Of a DNA stretch of 64,000 bases, positions 1 to 7,937 are shown one piece after another. The first letter of the stretch is position 1. Every line of letters starts with the position of its first letter. The stretch is from Gelidibacter gilvus. GTDB lineage: Bacteria > Bacteroidota > Bacteroidia > Flavobacteriales > Flavobacteriaceae. The stretch lies in contig NZ_SDDZ01000017.1 of assembly GCF_004115975.1 (NCBI RefSeq), positions 1 to 64,000 on the forward strand, written 5' to 3'. A program made the position numbers and the translations under genes. The notes under the pieces were generated by a model that worked only from the letters and a program-made list of their open reading frames with translations, was not told the origin of the DNA and did no database searches.

Positions 1-12
1 CGCAGCTATGAC

Positions 13-119
13 TTAAGGTGGTTATAGCGACGGGGCTCACCTCTTACCATTCCGAACAGAGAAGTTAAGCCCGTTTGCGCCGATGGTACTGCATCTCGTG
101 GGAGAGTAGGTCGTCGCCT
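13..119 (+). rRNA. rrf: 5S ribosomal RNA
   Basis: The segment has the bacterial 5S layout: the conserved internal block CCGAACAGAGAAGTTAAGC, the late block with GGGAGAGTAGGTCG, and complementary ends that close helix I (AGGTGGTTATAGCGAC near the 5' end against GTCGTCGCCTT at the 3' end). The start and end are set by helix I and could be off by a few bases. It is followed at once by a terminator, so this is the distal end of an rRNA operon whose 16S and 23S genes lie before the window. Confidence 0.93.
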
Positions 120-128
120 TTTTTAGAG

Positions 129-160
129 AGTCCCCAACAGAAATGTTGGGGACTTTTTTT
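129..160 (+). terminator. rRNA operon intrinsic terminator
   Basis: A 10-bp stem, AGTCCCCAAC / GTTGGGGACT, closes a six-base loop and is followed by seven T residues. It lies about ten bases after the 5S gene and should end the rRNA transcript. Confidence 0.9.
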
Positions 161-280
161 GTTTATATAGGTCAAGGTTCCCTGGCTTAACTTCTTAGAA
201 ATAGCTTAATTTTACTCCGTTAGACATTCAAATATTGGGCAATTTTTGTATTTTCAATTGCTCTGACCAAATAGCTTAAA

Positions 281-2722
281 ATGGAGACAAATAAAGATAT
301 TGAATTAGCTTGGAATTTTGTGAACACTACCAATCAAAGCGTTTTCCTAACGGGTAAGGCTGGTACTGGAAAGACTACATTTTTACATAATTTAAAGCAT
401 AACTCATTAAAGCGTATTGTTGTGGTCGCACCAACTGGTGTTGCTGCAATTAATGCCAAAGGCGTGACGATCCATTCTTTTTTTCAACTTCCGTTTGGGC
501 CTATCTTGCCCGATTCTGATTTCCATAATTCCTCTGGTTTCAATAGAAAATTCAGTAAAACCAAAATTGATATTATTAAGTCCATGGATCTACTGATTAT
601 CGACGAGATAAGTATGGTTCGCGCTGATGTATTGGACGGTATTGATAAAACCTTAAAACGCTTTAGAGATAGAAATAAAGTCTTTGGAGGGGTTCAGGTT
701 TTGATGATTGGAGATTTGCAGCAACTATCGCCAGTAATTAGAGAAAACGAATGGCAACTCTTAAAAACATATTACCAAACCGGCTATTTCTTTAGTAGTC
801 ATGCGTATCAAAATTGCCATGCCATAACCATTGAGCTTAGGCATATCTACAGACAGGAAAATCCTAAGTTTATTGAAATTCTAAATGAAATCAGAAACAA
901 CACCTTGTCACAAGCTTCAGCGGATGAGTTGAACAAACGCTATATTAAGGACTTTAAACCTGATCCTAAGGAAGGTTATATCGCACTGACCACTCATAAC
1001 AATAGAGCAGAAATGGTCAATGCCACGGAATTGGAAGCTTTAACCACAAAAGAATATACGTATAAGGCGAAAGTGTCTGGGAAATTTCCGGATTATGCCT
1101 TCCCAAATAAAGAAGAACTCCAATTAAAAGTCGGTGCACAAGTAATGTTTATTAAGAATGACAGCTCACCTGAAAAACGCTATTTTAATGGTAAGATTGG
1201 TAAGGTCATTTTTTTGGATAAAGATGAAGTGGTTGTCAAATGCCCTGATGATGATTATAATATCAATACAACTCGGGAAGAATGGGAAAACATCAATTAC
1301 TCAGTAAATGCTGAAACCAAAGCGATAACGGAAGATAAAATCGGGTCTTTTACTCAGATTCCGTTGCGCTTGGCTTGGGCCATTACTATACATAAAAGCC
1401 AAGGTCTGACCTTCGAAAAAGCCATTGTGGATGCGCAAGGTGCTTTTGCACATGGACAAACCTATGTGGCATTAAGCAGATGTAAATCTTTGGAAGGTCT
1501 TGTGTTAAAAAGTAAAATTGATTCAAGCCAAATTATTAATGACCATCAGGTCAGCTCATTTACCAAATCAACATCTGAGAATCAACCTGACGAGGAAGCT
1601 TTAGAATTGGCTAAAAATGCATTTCAACTTGAATCCATTCATGAGATATTTAATTTTTATGAATTCTTATATCCTATTAATCGGTTGTTAGATATATTTT
1701 ATAAAAATAGGGGCAGTATCCAAGGAAATGTGGAATCACCATTAACCATGATGAAGGATGGAATTACCAATTTCTTAAAGCTGAGTAATAGTTTCAATAA
1801 CCAATTGAAACAAATTTTGGATGATGAGAGTTTACCTGAAACCAATAGTTCGATTCAAGAGCGATTTAAAAAGGCAATTGACTATTTCAAAACCGAAACT
1901 GAAAAATGTATTGTAGATGCCTTAAAAGCCTTCAATTATTCTACAGATAATAAGGCAATTGAAAATGATTTAATTAAAAGTCTAGATGTCATTGAAGAAC
2001 TTTTGGCCGCTAAACTCTCCTATTTCAATGGATTGGCCGAAGGATTTTCTACTCAGAAATTTCTGGAATTAAGAGCCAAATCGGTATTCCTAACCAAAGA
2101 TAAACCTAAAAAGTCAAGAGCTTCAGTTATTGATGGGACGGTCAATATCGAATTATTTGAGCTGTTACGTGAATTGCGGAATGAAATTGCGAATGAAAAT
2201 GACTTGATCCACTATCAGGTTTTTACTCAAAAAGCTCTTTATGAGATCTGTGAAGTGCTACCGGTAACTAAAAAACAGCTTTTGGAAATAGTTGATATGG
2301 GAAAAGTGCGGGTTGAGAAATATGGGGATCAAATTTTGGAGGTCATCAAAGCTTACTGTGACGAAAATGATATTGAAACCGATGATACCCCTCCTGTTAA
2401 AGTTAAGCCCGCAACAAGGGAAAAGGTCGGCGTGGGCGAATCGGCTGAAATATCATTCGCATTATTTCAAGCAGGAAAATCGATTTTTGAAATTGCCAAA
2501 GAACGGGAATTGACTACAGGCACCATCTTTGGTCATTTATCTAAATTTTTGGATTCAGGAGAAGTGAAATTGACCGATTTAATTTCAGAAGAACATTTTA
2601 AAGAGTTGACAGAACTCATCCCAAAGCATAAATTCGAGAATCTATCTGATTTGAAACGTCAGCTTAATGATAAATACAGTTATAATGATATTCGTTTAGT
2701 GCTAAATTTTATTTCTGAATAA
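281..2722 (+). CDS. PIF1/RecD-type DNA helicase with HRDC and C-terminal helix-turn-helix domains
   Basis: Predicted ATP-dependent 5'-3' superfamily 1 DNA helicase of the PIF1-like group, expected to act in the cytoplasm on replication or recombination intermediates. Visible motifs: Walker A GKAGTGKT at residues 25-32; motif Ia APTGVAAINAKG and the following HSFF; Walker B LLIIDEISMV near 107-116; late motifs AITIHKSQGLTFE and YVALSRCKSLEGL (about 366-410). After a long middle segment, residues about 628-705 look like an HRDC nucleic-acid-binding domain. The next 80 residues (FALFQAGKSIFEIAKERELT onward) look like the helix-turn-helix tail found on RecQ-type helicases. At 813 residues it is much longer than a minimal PIF1 core. 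It is a single gene after the rRNA operon, convergent with the next gene. The substrate is unknown. The helicase call is firm and the tail assignments are good by pattern only. Confidence 0.9.
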   Translation: METNKDIELAWNFVNTTNQSVFLTGKAGTGKTTFLHNLKHNSLKRIVVVAPTGVAAINAKGVTIHSFFQLPFGPILPDSDFHNSSGFNRKFSKTKIDIIKSMDLLIIDEISMVRADVLDGIDKTLKRFRDRNKVFGGVQVLMIGDLQQLSPVIRENEWQLLKTYYQTGYFFSSHAYQNCHAITIELRHIYRQENPKFIEILNEIRNNTLSQASADELNKRYIKDFKPDPKEGYIALTTHNNRAEMVNATELEALTTKEYTYKAKVSGKFPDYAFPNKEELQLKVGAQVMFIKNDSSPEKRYFNGKIGKVIFLDKDEVVVKCPDDDYNINTTREEWENINYSVNAETKAITEDKIGSFTQIPLRLAWAITIHKSQGLTFEKAIVDAQGAFAHGQTYVALSRCKSLEGLVLKSKIDSSQIINDHQVSSFTKSTSENQPDEEALELAKNAFQLESIHEIFNFYEFLYPINRLLDIFYKNRGSIQGNVESPLTMMKDGITNFLKLSNSFNNQLKQILDDESLPETNSSIQERFKKAIDYFKTETEKCIVDALKAFNYSTDNKAIENDLIKSLDVIEELLAAKLSYFNGLAEGFSTQKFLELRAKSVFLTKDKPKKSRASVIDGTVNIELFELLRELRNEIANENDLIHYQVFTQKALYEICEVLPVTKKQLLEIVDMGKVRVEKYGDQILEVIKAYCDENDIETDDTPPVKVKPATREKVGVGESAEISFALFQAGKSIFEIAKERELTTGTIFGHLSKFLDSGEVKLTDLISEEHFKELTELIPKHKFENLSDLKRQLNDKYSYNDIRLVLNFISE

Positions 2723-2723
2723 A

Positions 2724-2757
2724 AACAAAAGTTTCGAAAATATTCGAAACTCTTGTT
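2724..2757. terminator. Bidirectional hairpin between convergent genes
   Basis: A near-perfect inverted repeat, AACAA-a-AGTTTCGAA / TTCGAAACT-c-TTGTT with an AATA loop, starts just after the helicase stop codon and lies before the convergent haloperoxidase-like gene. A-rich sequence on one side and T-rich on the other fit termination from both directions, although the U tracts are weak. Confidence 0.65.
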
Positions 2758-2803
2758 AGTTTATTATATGTCCATAAGAAGTATAGCAAAGCATTTTCTT
2801 GTT

Positions 2804-4126
2804 TTAAAAGTTTATTTGTGATAATATATTCTGGGCTACTTTATTGCCGGCAATCCTTGCTTTGTCACAAGATGCTTGATAATGAATACCTCCAAAAACT
2901 CGGCTATCTGCCATTTCCTTAGACATCTCTGCAAAGGAATTATAAGATCTTGCAGGCAAATCCAAATACTCGTAGGTGTTAAGTGTGAATTGAAAATTAT
3001 CTCCAAATACGCTGGTGAGCGCCCCTGCAAACGCTGCACTTACATAAGCGTGCGCTGCGGGGAATTCGGGATGGCCAGGTGTATTAAATAAAGCGTTCCA
3101 AGAAGTGTGCCCCATCACATCACGAATATAGGTAATGGGTCGTACAACTTTGTAGGCATACTTATCCGTAAAACACATCTCACCTGCGTCATATTGAGTT
3201 ATTCCACATTTAACATAAGCAATAGCAGCCTGATCCAGTTTAGGGTTTGCGGTACTTAATACCTGCGACAAAATCGCAATAAAATGGCCTCCCCCAGGAT
3301 ACCCGGGAACATCTCTATGATAAAGAGCCATGGCTTTTTGATCAGGTGTAAGTACTTGCGATATGTCGTATACCTCTTTTACCATATTATAAAAAGCCGA
3401 TTCAGGTTCAGAAGAATATGGAGATGGTGGATCCAAAGCTACCCCGATGCTTACACCTGGCGTAAGCAACCTATGCTGGGAAGCGTAAGGATTTGCAGGC
3501 TTTGGAAAATTTGGGGGAGTGCTAACCCAAGTTCCGACCTCGCCAGTTGGGACGTATGGAGGGTTGGTATTAGCAAATCCATCTGTAGCTGCCCACTCAT
3601 ATACTTTTAATGCTATTTCTTTTCCGAAACCAATAGAACGTTCTAAAATATCGGCATCAACTTCTTGTGAATAGATTGAATTCATGGAATTTTCCAGACT
3701 ATCAATTCTTGATTTATTAGCATCGGAAGTAAGCGAGAATAATTTTCTGTTCATTTCAGCTAAAGTGGCATTCGCTACTGCTGGCCAATAATATATTTTG
3801 TCTGGTTCTAGCTTAGGCATTGTAGGAAAATCGGTCAATTGACCCTGCATTGATACATGCGAGGGCATGGCTTGAACTAAAGATTCATATAAGGCTATTC
3901 CACAATAAGCCTGTGCTCTTCCAGAAGCTTGTGAGCCTGTACCTTCTGCCAATGGTATTCGCAACATGTTAAGTTGAATGTCAAGCCATTTAATGACCAT
4001 ATCGGATGAATGAGCATTAACATTGTTTGGAATGGCCTCTGGAATTTCAGATCCACTATCACATGAGCCAAATGTAAATAGATATACGAAGGACAGAAAT
4101 AAAAAAGAGAGTTTACGAAGTATCAT
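2804..4126 (-). CDS. Vanadium-dependent haloperoxidase / PAP2-type phosphatase lipoprotein
   Basis: Predicted lipoprotein of the PAP2/vanadium haloperoxidase superfamily (440 aa). The N-terminus is a hydrophobic segment ending in a lipobox, TFGSC (Cys22), so the mature protein should be membrane-anchored. The superfamily motifs appear in order: KX6RP (Lys322, Arg329, Pro330); a PSGH-equivalent PAAH (356-359) with the catalytic-type His359; and SRX5H (Ser408, Arg409, His415), where His415 would bind vanadate or form the phospho-enzyme. The Ser-Gly of PSGH is replaced by Ala-Ala. Family members either oxidise halides with peroxide or hydrolyse phosphate esters; sequence alone does not decide between them. 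An AraC-type gene follows on the same strand upstream, 109 bp away, and could be its regulator (inference). Confidence 0.82.
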   Translation of the reverse strand: MILRKLSFLFLSFVYLFTFGSCDSGSEIPEAIPNNVNAHSSDMVIKWLDIQLNMLRIPLAEGTGSQASGRAQAYCGIALYESLVQAMPSHVSMQGQLTDFPTMPKLEPDKIYYWPAVANATLAEMNRKLFSLTSDANKSRIDSLENSMNSIYSQEVDADILERSIGFGKEIALKVYEWAATDGFANTNPPYVPTGEVGTWVSTPPNFPKPANPYASQHRLLTPGVSIGVALDPPSPYSSEPESAFYNMVKEVYDISQVLTPDQKAMALYHRDVPGYPGGGHFIAILSQVLSTANPKLDQAAIAYVKCGITQYDAGEMCFTDKYAYKVVRPITYIRDVMGHTSWNALFNTPGHPEFPAAHAYVSAAFAGALTSVFGDNFQFTLNTYEYLDLPARSYNSFAEMSKEMADSRVFGGIHYQASCDKARIAGNKVAQNILSQINF

Positions 4127-4235
4127 AGCTTTTAAGATTTAAATTGTTTATTAACAGTATGATACAAATGTATATGAAAGTCTACTTCAGCAATTATCTG
4201 TAAAGGCGTAAGATTTATCCTTGAAGTCAAATTTA

Positions 4236-5117
4236 TTAATCAGGCCTATTTTTCAATTGTTTTCTATAATCTGAAGGTGTTTTTTTAAACTTAACTTTAA
4301 AGATGCGATTAAAATGAGTGACACTTTTAAAGCCACTTTCGAAGGCGATATCATTGATTGGTTTATTTAAATTGTGTAACATTTGGCAGGCTAACTCTAA
4401 GCGTTTTTGAATTAACCATTTCCCCGGACTTGTATTAAATAGTTTAAAGAAAGTGGTTTTGAAGGTTGTTAGACTGCGAGCAGTGAGTTTAGAAAAATCG
4501 GATAAGGAAAGATTAAACATATAATTAGATTCCATGATATCGATAAAAGCAGACTTGTCGTCATTGACTACATTATCGAGATACGATAATAACCTGGAAT
4601 TTGCTTTATCGAAAAAGATACTAAATAATAGCTCACGAAGTTTCAGCTCCAAAACACTTTCTTGAGGCGGTGGATGCTTTATAAAATAGGGTAATAGGCC
4701 ATTAAAATAAGCGTGAGTGATTTCATTTGTACCGATAGTAAAAAGTAACTCCTTTTTTGACTCTGCTACAATAGGTTGTGGCTTCAGTCTGTCACGGAAT
4801 TCATTGATGAAACTACTGATATAGCGGTCATGAACGGCAAAAACGACTACCTGCCAATCTTCTTTATGGAACTTACCTTGCTGAAAAGCTCCCTTCCTTA
4901 AAAAAATCAATGAGCCTTTTTTAACATCTATACGTTTCTCAGGTCTAACTAATCTTCTTTCTCCTTCAACGGTATAGATTATATGATTCAAACTAGTCAT
5001 TAAATTAGCCCAAGTCTCCATTTGAGGACAATTATAGTTAATCAGTAGGTTGTCGTTTACCCGTAAAGTTTTAAAATACTCGGGGTCTTCCTGAAAGGCT
5101 TCATAAACATTCAACAT
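4236..5117 (-). CDS. AraC-family transcriptional regulator
   Basis: DNA-binding regulator of 293 aa. The C-terminal 90 residues carry the two helix-turn-helix units of the AraC/XylS family: LSLSDFSKLTARSLTTFKTT for the first, and INDIAFESGFKSVTHFNRIF followed by the classic FKKTPSDYRK for the second. The N-terminal 190 residues have a cupin-like pattern (KKGSLIFLRKGAF) that would bind an effector, which cannot be named. It is transcribed in the same direction as the haloperoxidase-like lipoprotein and lies upstream of it, so it may control that gene or an operon with it. Confidence 0.9.
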   Translation of the reverse strand: MLNVYEAFQEDPEYFKTLRVNDNLLINYNCPQMETWANLMTSLNHIIYTVEGERRLVRPEKRIDVKKGSLIFLRKGAFQQGKFHKEDWQVVVFAVHDRYISSFINEFRDRLKPQPIVAESKKELLFTIGTNEITHAYFNGLLPYFIKHPPPQESVLELKLRELLFSIFFDKANSRLLSYLDNVVNDDKSAFIDIMESNYMFNLSLSDFSKLTARSLTTFKTTFFKLFNTSPGKWLIQKRLELACQMLHNLNKPINDIAFESGFKSVTHFNRIFKVKFKKTPSDYRKQLKNRPD

Positions 5118-5297
5118 AACTGTGGTACTTTATTGATTTCCAAAACTATAGTAATTAAAGTTACTCATTATATTCAGTAATACGGCTATGAGACTTTTAT
5201 TTCTGATGAAAATAACCAATGGAGCGGAAGTAAAAATATAATGCATGCCACTAAAAGTCTGAAAGCATTGACAACGCCCCACTAAACTTTTTATCCG

Positions 5298-5328
5298 AAA
5301 AAAAAGACCCAACCTAAGTTGAGTCTTT
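5298..5328 (-). terminator. Intrinsic terminator after the first T9SS cassette
   Basis: Stem AAAGACCCAAC / GTTGAGTCTTT (one C-A mismatch), loop CTAA, and eight A on the plus strand, which reads as a U tract on the minus strand. It sits 25 bp beyond the stop of the minus-strand gene at 5353. The same 31-base block recurs at 7580-7610. Confidence 0.85.
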
Positions 5329-5352
5329 TAAAAGTATGGATGTATTTTTAAT

Positions 5353-6408
5353 CTATTTCTTGACCATCAATTTTTTAGTCGTTGCGCCATATTGAGATTG
5401 AATTTTTATATAATAAATTCCATCAGATAGATTGCCTACATCAAATGTATTGTTTTTCAAGACGGGTGTGCTAATCTTTTGACCTGTAACGTAAAATAAT
5501 TCGATAGCATATACGATGGTTCCAAATTGGGATGTGATATTAACCTGGTTATTGGCAGGGTTCGGAAATAGCCAAATGCTATGTTCTAAATCACTCGGAT
5601 TGATGCTTAATGTGGAAGCATCCGCAAAGGCCCATATAGAAAAAGCATCTATATTGGTTACAGCATGGAGGAAGGTTTCTGGAGTGCCACCTTCATTAGT
5701 AAACGTTACACCATTGTCAGTACTTCTATAGGCCGCAAGTTTTGATCGTTCCAATCCGTTTAAATCAACATCCGAAATATAAAAATGTGTCTCGATATTT
5801 AAACCTGAGTTAACAGTTGGGTTAATTTCGTAATACCGTTTAACCGTAGCGTTTCCGTTAATGTCAAGAGCGCCGTAGCGTCTGTAAATCTCCGTACTTC
5901 CCATGGATGCACTTCCATTATAGGTCACCACTCCTATAAGTCCAAAATCATTGGTAATGCCGGCGGTATGGTTTCTTGTGGTTTTAATGTAAGTGCCGTC
6001 TGCTCCGGTTATTGGATTCGTATTTGATTCGCCAACAATCTCTGCGGTTGGCCCAAGGGTTACATGACTGGCCGTGGTTAGATTAAAACTTGAAGTGTCA
6101 TTAAAAAAAAGTTCCCTGTTAAGGGTTACTTGACCTTTTAGCGCAACAGGGGATGTGCCATAAAGCTCTAAATAATCAATGGTATTTGGGTGGCTTAACT
6201 CAATATCGTGAGGGTTGCCATCCAAACCTTTCATTTGGAGCGTTCCGCCATTCAATACGGTAGCGCTTTCGTTTACAAAGTCGCCATCTACAACGGTAAT
6301 GACACTATTTTCATTATGGAGAGCTCCTCCCGAGGAAATATATAGTCCATTTTGGCATAGTGAGATTTGGCATATTGCCAACGTTGCTAATAAGTATAAA
6401 GTTTTCAT
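5353..6408 (-). CDS. Secreted protein with T9SS type A sorting domain (cassette copy 1)
   Basis: Predicted cell-surface or secreted protein of 351 aa. It has an N-terminal signal peptide (hydrophobic core ending near CQNGLY). The C-terminal 75 residues form a T9SS type A sorting domain: WLFPNPANNQVNIT, LFYVTGQKI, then DGIYYIKIQSQYG and a Lys-rich end TKKLMVKK. Such domains direct export through PorV/PorU and are cleaved at the surface. The central part, beginning YISSGGALHNENSVITVVDG, is rich in Asn, Thr and Gly and may form beta-solenoid-like repeats; no enzymatic motif was seen. It is co-transcribed with the gene 11 bp upstream. A close paralog lies at 16300-17358, with the same gene order. 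Confidence 0.85.
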   Translation of the reverse strand: MKTLYLLATLAICQISLCQNGLYISSGGALHNENSVITVVDGDFVNESATVLNGGTLQMKGLDGNPHDIELSHPNTIDYLELYGTSPVALKGQVTLNRELFFNDTSSFNLTTASHVTLGPTAEIVGESNTNPITGADGTYIKTTRNHTAGITNDFGLIGVVTYNGSASMGSTEIYRRYGALDINGNATVKRYYEINPTVNSGLNIETHFYISDVDLNGLERSKLAAYRSTDNGVTFTNEGGTPETFLHAVTNIDAFSIWAFADASTLSINPSDLEHSIWLFPNPANNQVNITSQFGTIVYAIELFYVTGQKISTPVLKNNTFDVGNLSDGIYYIKIQSQYGATTKKLMVKK

Positions 6409-6419
6409 AATGCTTTGTT

Positions 6420-7067
6420 TTAATAGTTTAGATCATCTACCAGAAAACCGCGAATGTTCATATTAATAAAGTTAATTGATGAGGAGCTTTCGTGGATTAC
6501 AGTTAAATATTGCCCGGGATTTAAAACAAATAAGGGAGCACTATCTCCCACAATGGGCATAGTTACATTGGTTTCAACAAAAATGACCATGGAAGTTGAA
6601 ATTATGGGGCTACCATTTAAACTTGACGAAACTCCAATCGAGAACTGGAAATTAGCATCCTTTGAAAGTCCATTTGGGCGCGGATAAATACCTGTAACAA
6701 CCAAAAGTTTGCCACTAGGGGGCGTTTTGTAGTTAACAACACTCGTCCATGAACTGAATGATAAAGATTCTCTTTCATTTTTTCCAATCCCAGAAGAATA
6801 TCCATATACTGGAACTGGATTTGTAGGTAGTGATGCTGTAGGTTTTGCCGAAAAAGAATTCCATTGCGTACCGTTATGTCCTTCAAAAGAACCTTCTGAG
6901 TCATTATAACGCATGGTGCCTTTAGTTGGTGTTGTAGCATCATCGGTCAACTTGATTTTACCATTAACGTCAAGTGCCTGTTCTGGGCTGGAGTTGTTTA
7001 CGCCAACTTGGGCGTTCATGGATATCATAATTATAAATCCGAAAAATGTTGTTAATAGTGTTTTCAT
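6420..7067 (-). CDS. Secreted fibre-head-like protein of unknown function (cassette copy 1)
   Basis: 215 aa with a signal peptide ending near MNAQVGV. The segment PEQALDVNGKIKLTDD and then GTMRYNDSEGSFEGHNGTQW is the pattern often found at the start of fibre or adhesin-like surface proteins in Bacteroidota. The rest is unrecognised and probably beta-rich. The last ten residues, RGFLVDDLNY, are almost identical to those of the paralog at 17370-18023 (RGFIVDDLNY), although the middle of the two proteins differs strongly. It lacks a T9SS sorting domain but is encoded 11 bp before a T9SS-sorted protein, so the two may work as a pair. Confidence 0.72.
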   Translation of the reverse strand: MKTLLTTFFGFIIMISMNAQVGVNNSSPEQALDVNGKIKLTDDATTPTKGTMRYNDSEGSFEGHNGTQWNSFSAKPTASLPTNPVPVYGYSSGIGKNERESLSFSSWTSVVNYKTPPSGKLLVVTGIYPRPNGLSKDANFQFSIGVSSSLNGSPIISTSMVIFVETNVTMPIVGDSAPLFVLNPGQYLTVIHESSSSINFINMNIRGFLVDDLNY

Positions 7068-7084
7068 AATATTATTTGTTTTAA

Positions 7085-7289
7085 TTAGTTATTTTTTACA
7101 ATCAATTTTTTGGTCACCACTCCTTTTTCTGATGCAATAGTAGAAGATACTGTAGAAGAGCCACTATAAAATTTACCAGCTTCATCACCATTAGCACCGC
7201 CTACGGAAAACGCCACTGACTTTAATGTTATTAGTATAGGAAGTGAAATAAAACAGGCTTGCAATAATTAGCTTAACCTTTGTTTTCAT
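7085..7289 (-). pseudogene. Frameshifted or internally deleted T9SS-protein remnant
   Basis: On the minus strand an ATG at 7289 opens a signal-peptide-like start (MKTKVKLIIASLFYFTSYTN). The frame stops within about 31 codons. A different frame then continues to a stop at 7085 and ends with GVVTKKLIVKNN, which matches the end of T9SS sorting domains (compare LVTKKLIVKR at 16300). The span of 205 bases is not a multiple of three. I read it as the collapsed ends of a former T9SS gene, 17 bp upstream of the cassette at 6420-7067. A sequencing error in a genuine short gene is the alternative. Confidence 0.6.
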
Positions 7290-7577
7290 GTGTATTGGTT
7301 TTTAAGATTATTTTTTTTTTAAAATTACTTATTGTCTGTAAGTAGGGATTGCACTATTGTAACAAAGTGTGCAACAGATGTAACATGGAGATATTAGTTG
7401 CTATGTGTCAGACGATTGAGAATCTGTAAATTATATCTTAGTATGAGGAGTCTAAAGCTCAATAAATTGTAGGATAATGTGGCAATAGAAGTTATTATAT
7501 TACAATCGGTAATTTTAAACGTGTATTTGATATGTTTAAAATTGTTTTTTAGACCATTAATAATTAAAGAAATTAAT
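7290..7577. other. Gene-free AT-rich stretch upstream of cassette copy 1
   Basis: No open reading frame, RNA or convincing repeat was found. It should hold the promoter for the minus-strand cassette, but I see no clear TTG/TAnnTTTG pair on that strand. Confidence 0.4.
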
Positions 7578-7579
7578 CA

Positions 7580-7610
7580 AAAAAAAAGACCCAACCTAAG
7601 TTGAGTCTTT
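7580..7610 (-). terminator. Terminator copy next to the acyl-CoA dehydrogenase remnant
   Basis: Stem AAAGACCCAAC / GTTGAGTCTTT with loop CTAA and a run of nine A on the plus strand (7579-7587), giving U residues on the minus strand. It lies 20 bp beyond the stop codon of the decayed dehydrogenase at 7631-7717 and was presumably its terminator. The 31-base block is identical to 5298-5328. Confidence 0.75.
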
Positions 7611-7630
7611 CGTATCTAAATTTAAAAATA

Positions 7631-7717
7631 TTATTCTTTAATAAGGTTTCTGGAAATCACAATTTTCTGAATCTCGGAAGTCCCTTCATAAATCTGAGTA
7701 ATCTTCGCATCACGCAT
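7631..7717 (-). pseudogene. 3' remnant of an acyl-CoA dehydrogenase gene
   Basis: The minus strand encodes [12 protein letters not shown] followed by [16 protein letters not shown] and a stop, which is residue for residue the last 28 amino acids of the intact acyl-CoA dehydrogenase at 19435-20577. By hand count the two DNA stretches differ at 13 of 87 positions and every difference is silent. One further codon (Leu) may match upstream, after which similarity ends. The fragment therefore comes from a second, once functional gene, not from a recent copy of the local one. The flavin- and substrate-binding parts are gone, so no activity is expected. Confidence 0.88.
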
Positions 7718-7845
7718 AAGAAACGAGTTTATGATTAGGGCTCCATTATTTTTTATAAAAGTATACTCATATGCTCAGTTATATAGGCAAATTAGCGAGT
7801 GATCGTTCAATTCTAAAGAGTATAAATAAAACTATAAAACCATAC

Positions 7846-7878
7846 AGACCCCATGAATTAATTTATGGGGTCTATTTT
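7846..7878 (+). terminator. Hairpin with T tract, orphan on the plus strand
   Basis: Perfect 9-bp stem AGACCCCAT / ATGGGGTCT around a ten-base loop, followed by ATTTTTATT. The T tract is on the plus strand, but no plus-strand gene precedes it. It may be left over from a lost gene or serve the minus-strand gene ending at 7938 as a weak terminator. Confidence 0.6.
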
Positions 7879-7937
7879 TATTCTTCTGGATATGATAATA
7901 ATCTTGCACATCGTTGATTGTGGAATACTTATTTGCC

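Noticed and set aside
5130-5312. Minus-strand frame of 60 codons before the AraC gene
   Set aside because: It has no ribosome site, no recognisable domain, and ends next to the terminator of the neighbouring unit. Probably the AraC leader region.
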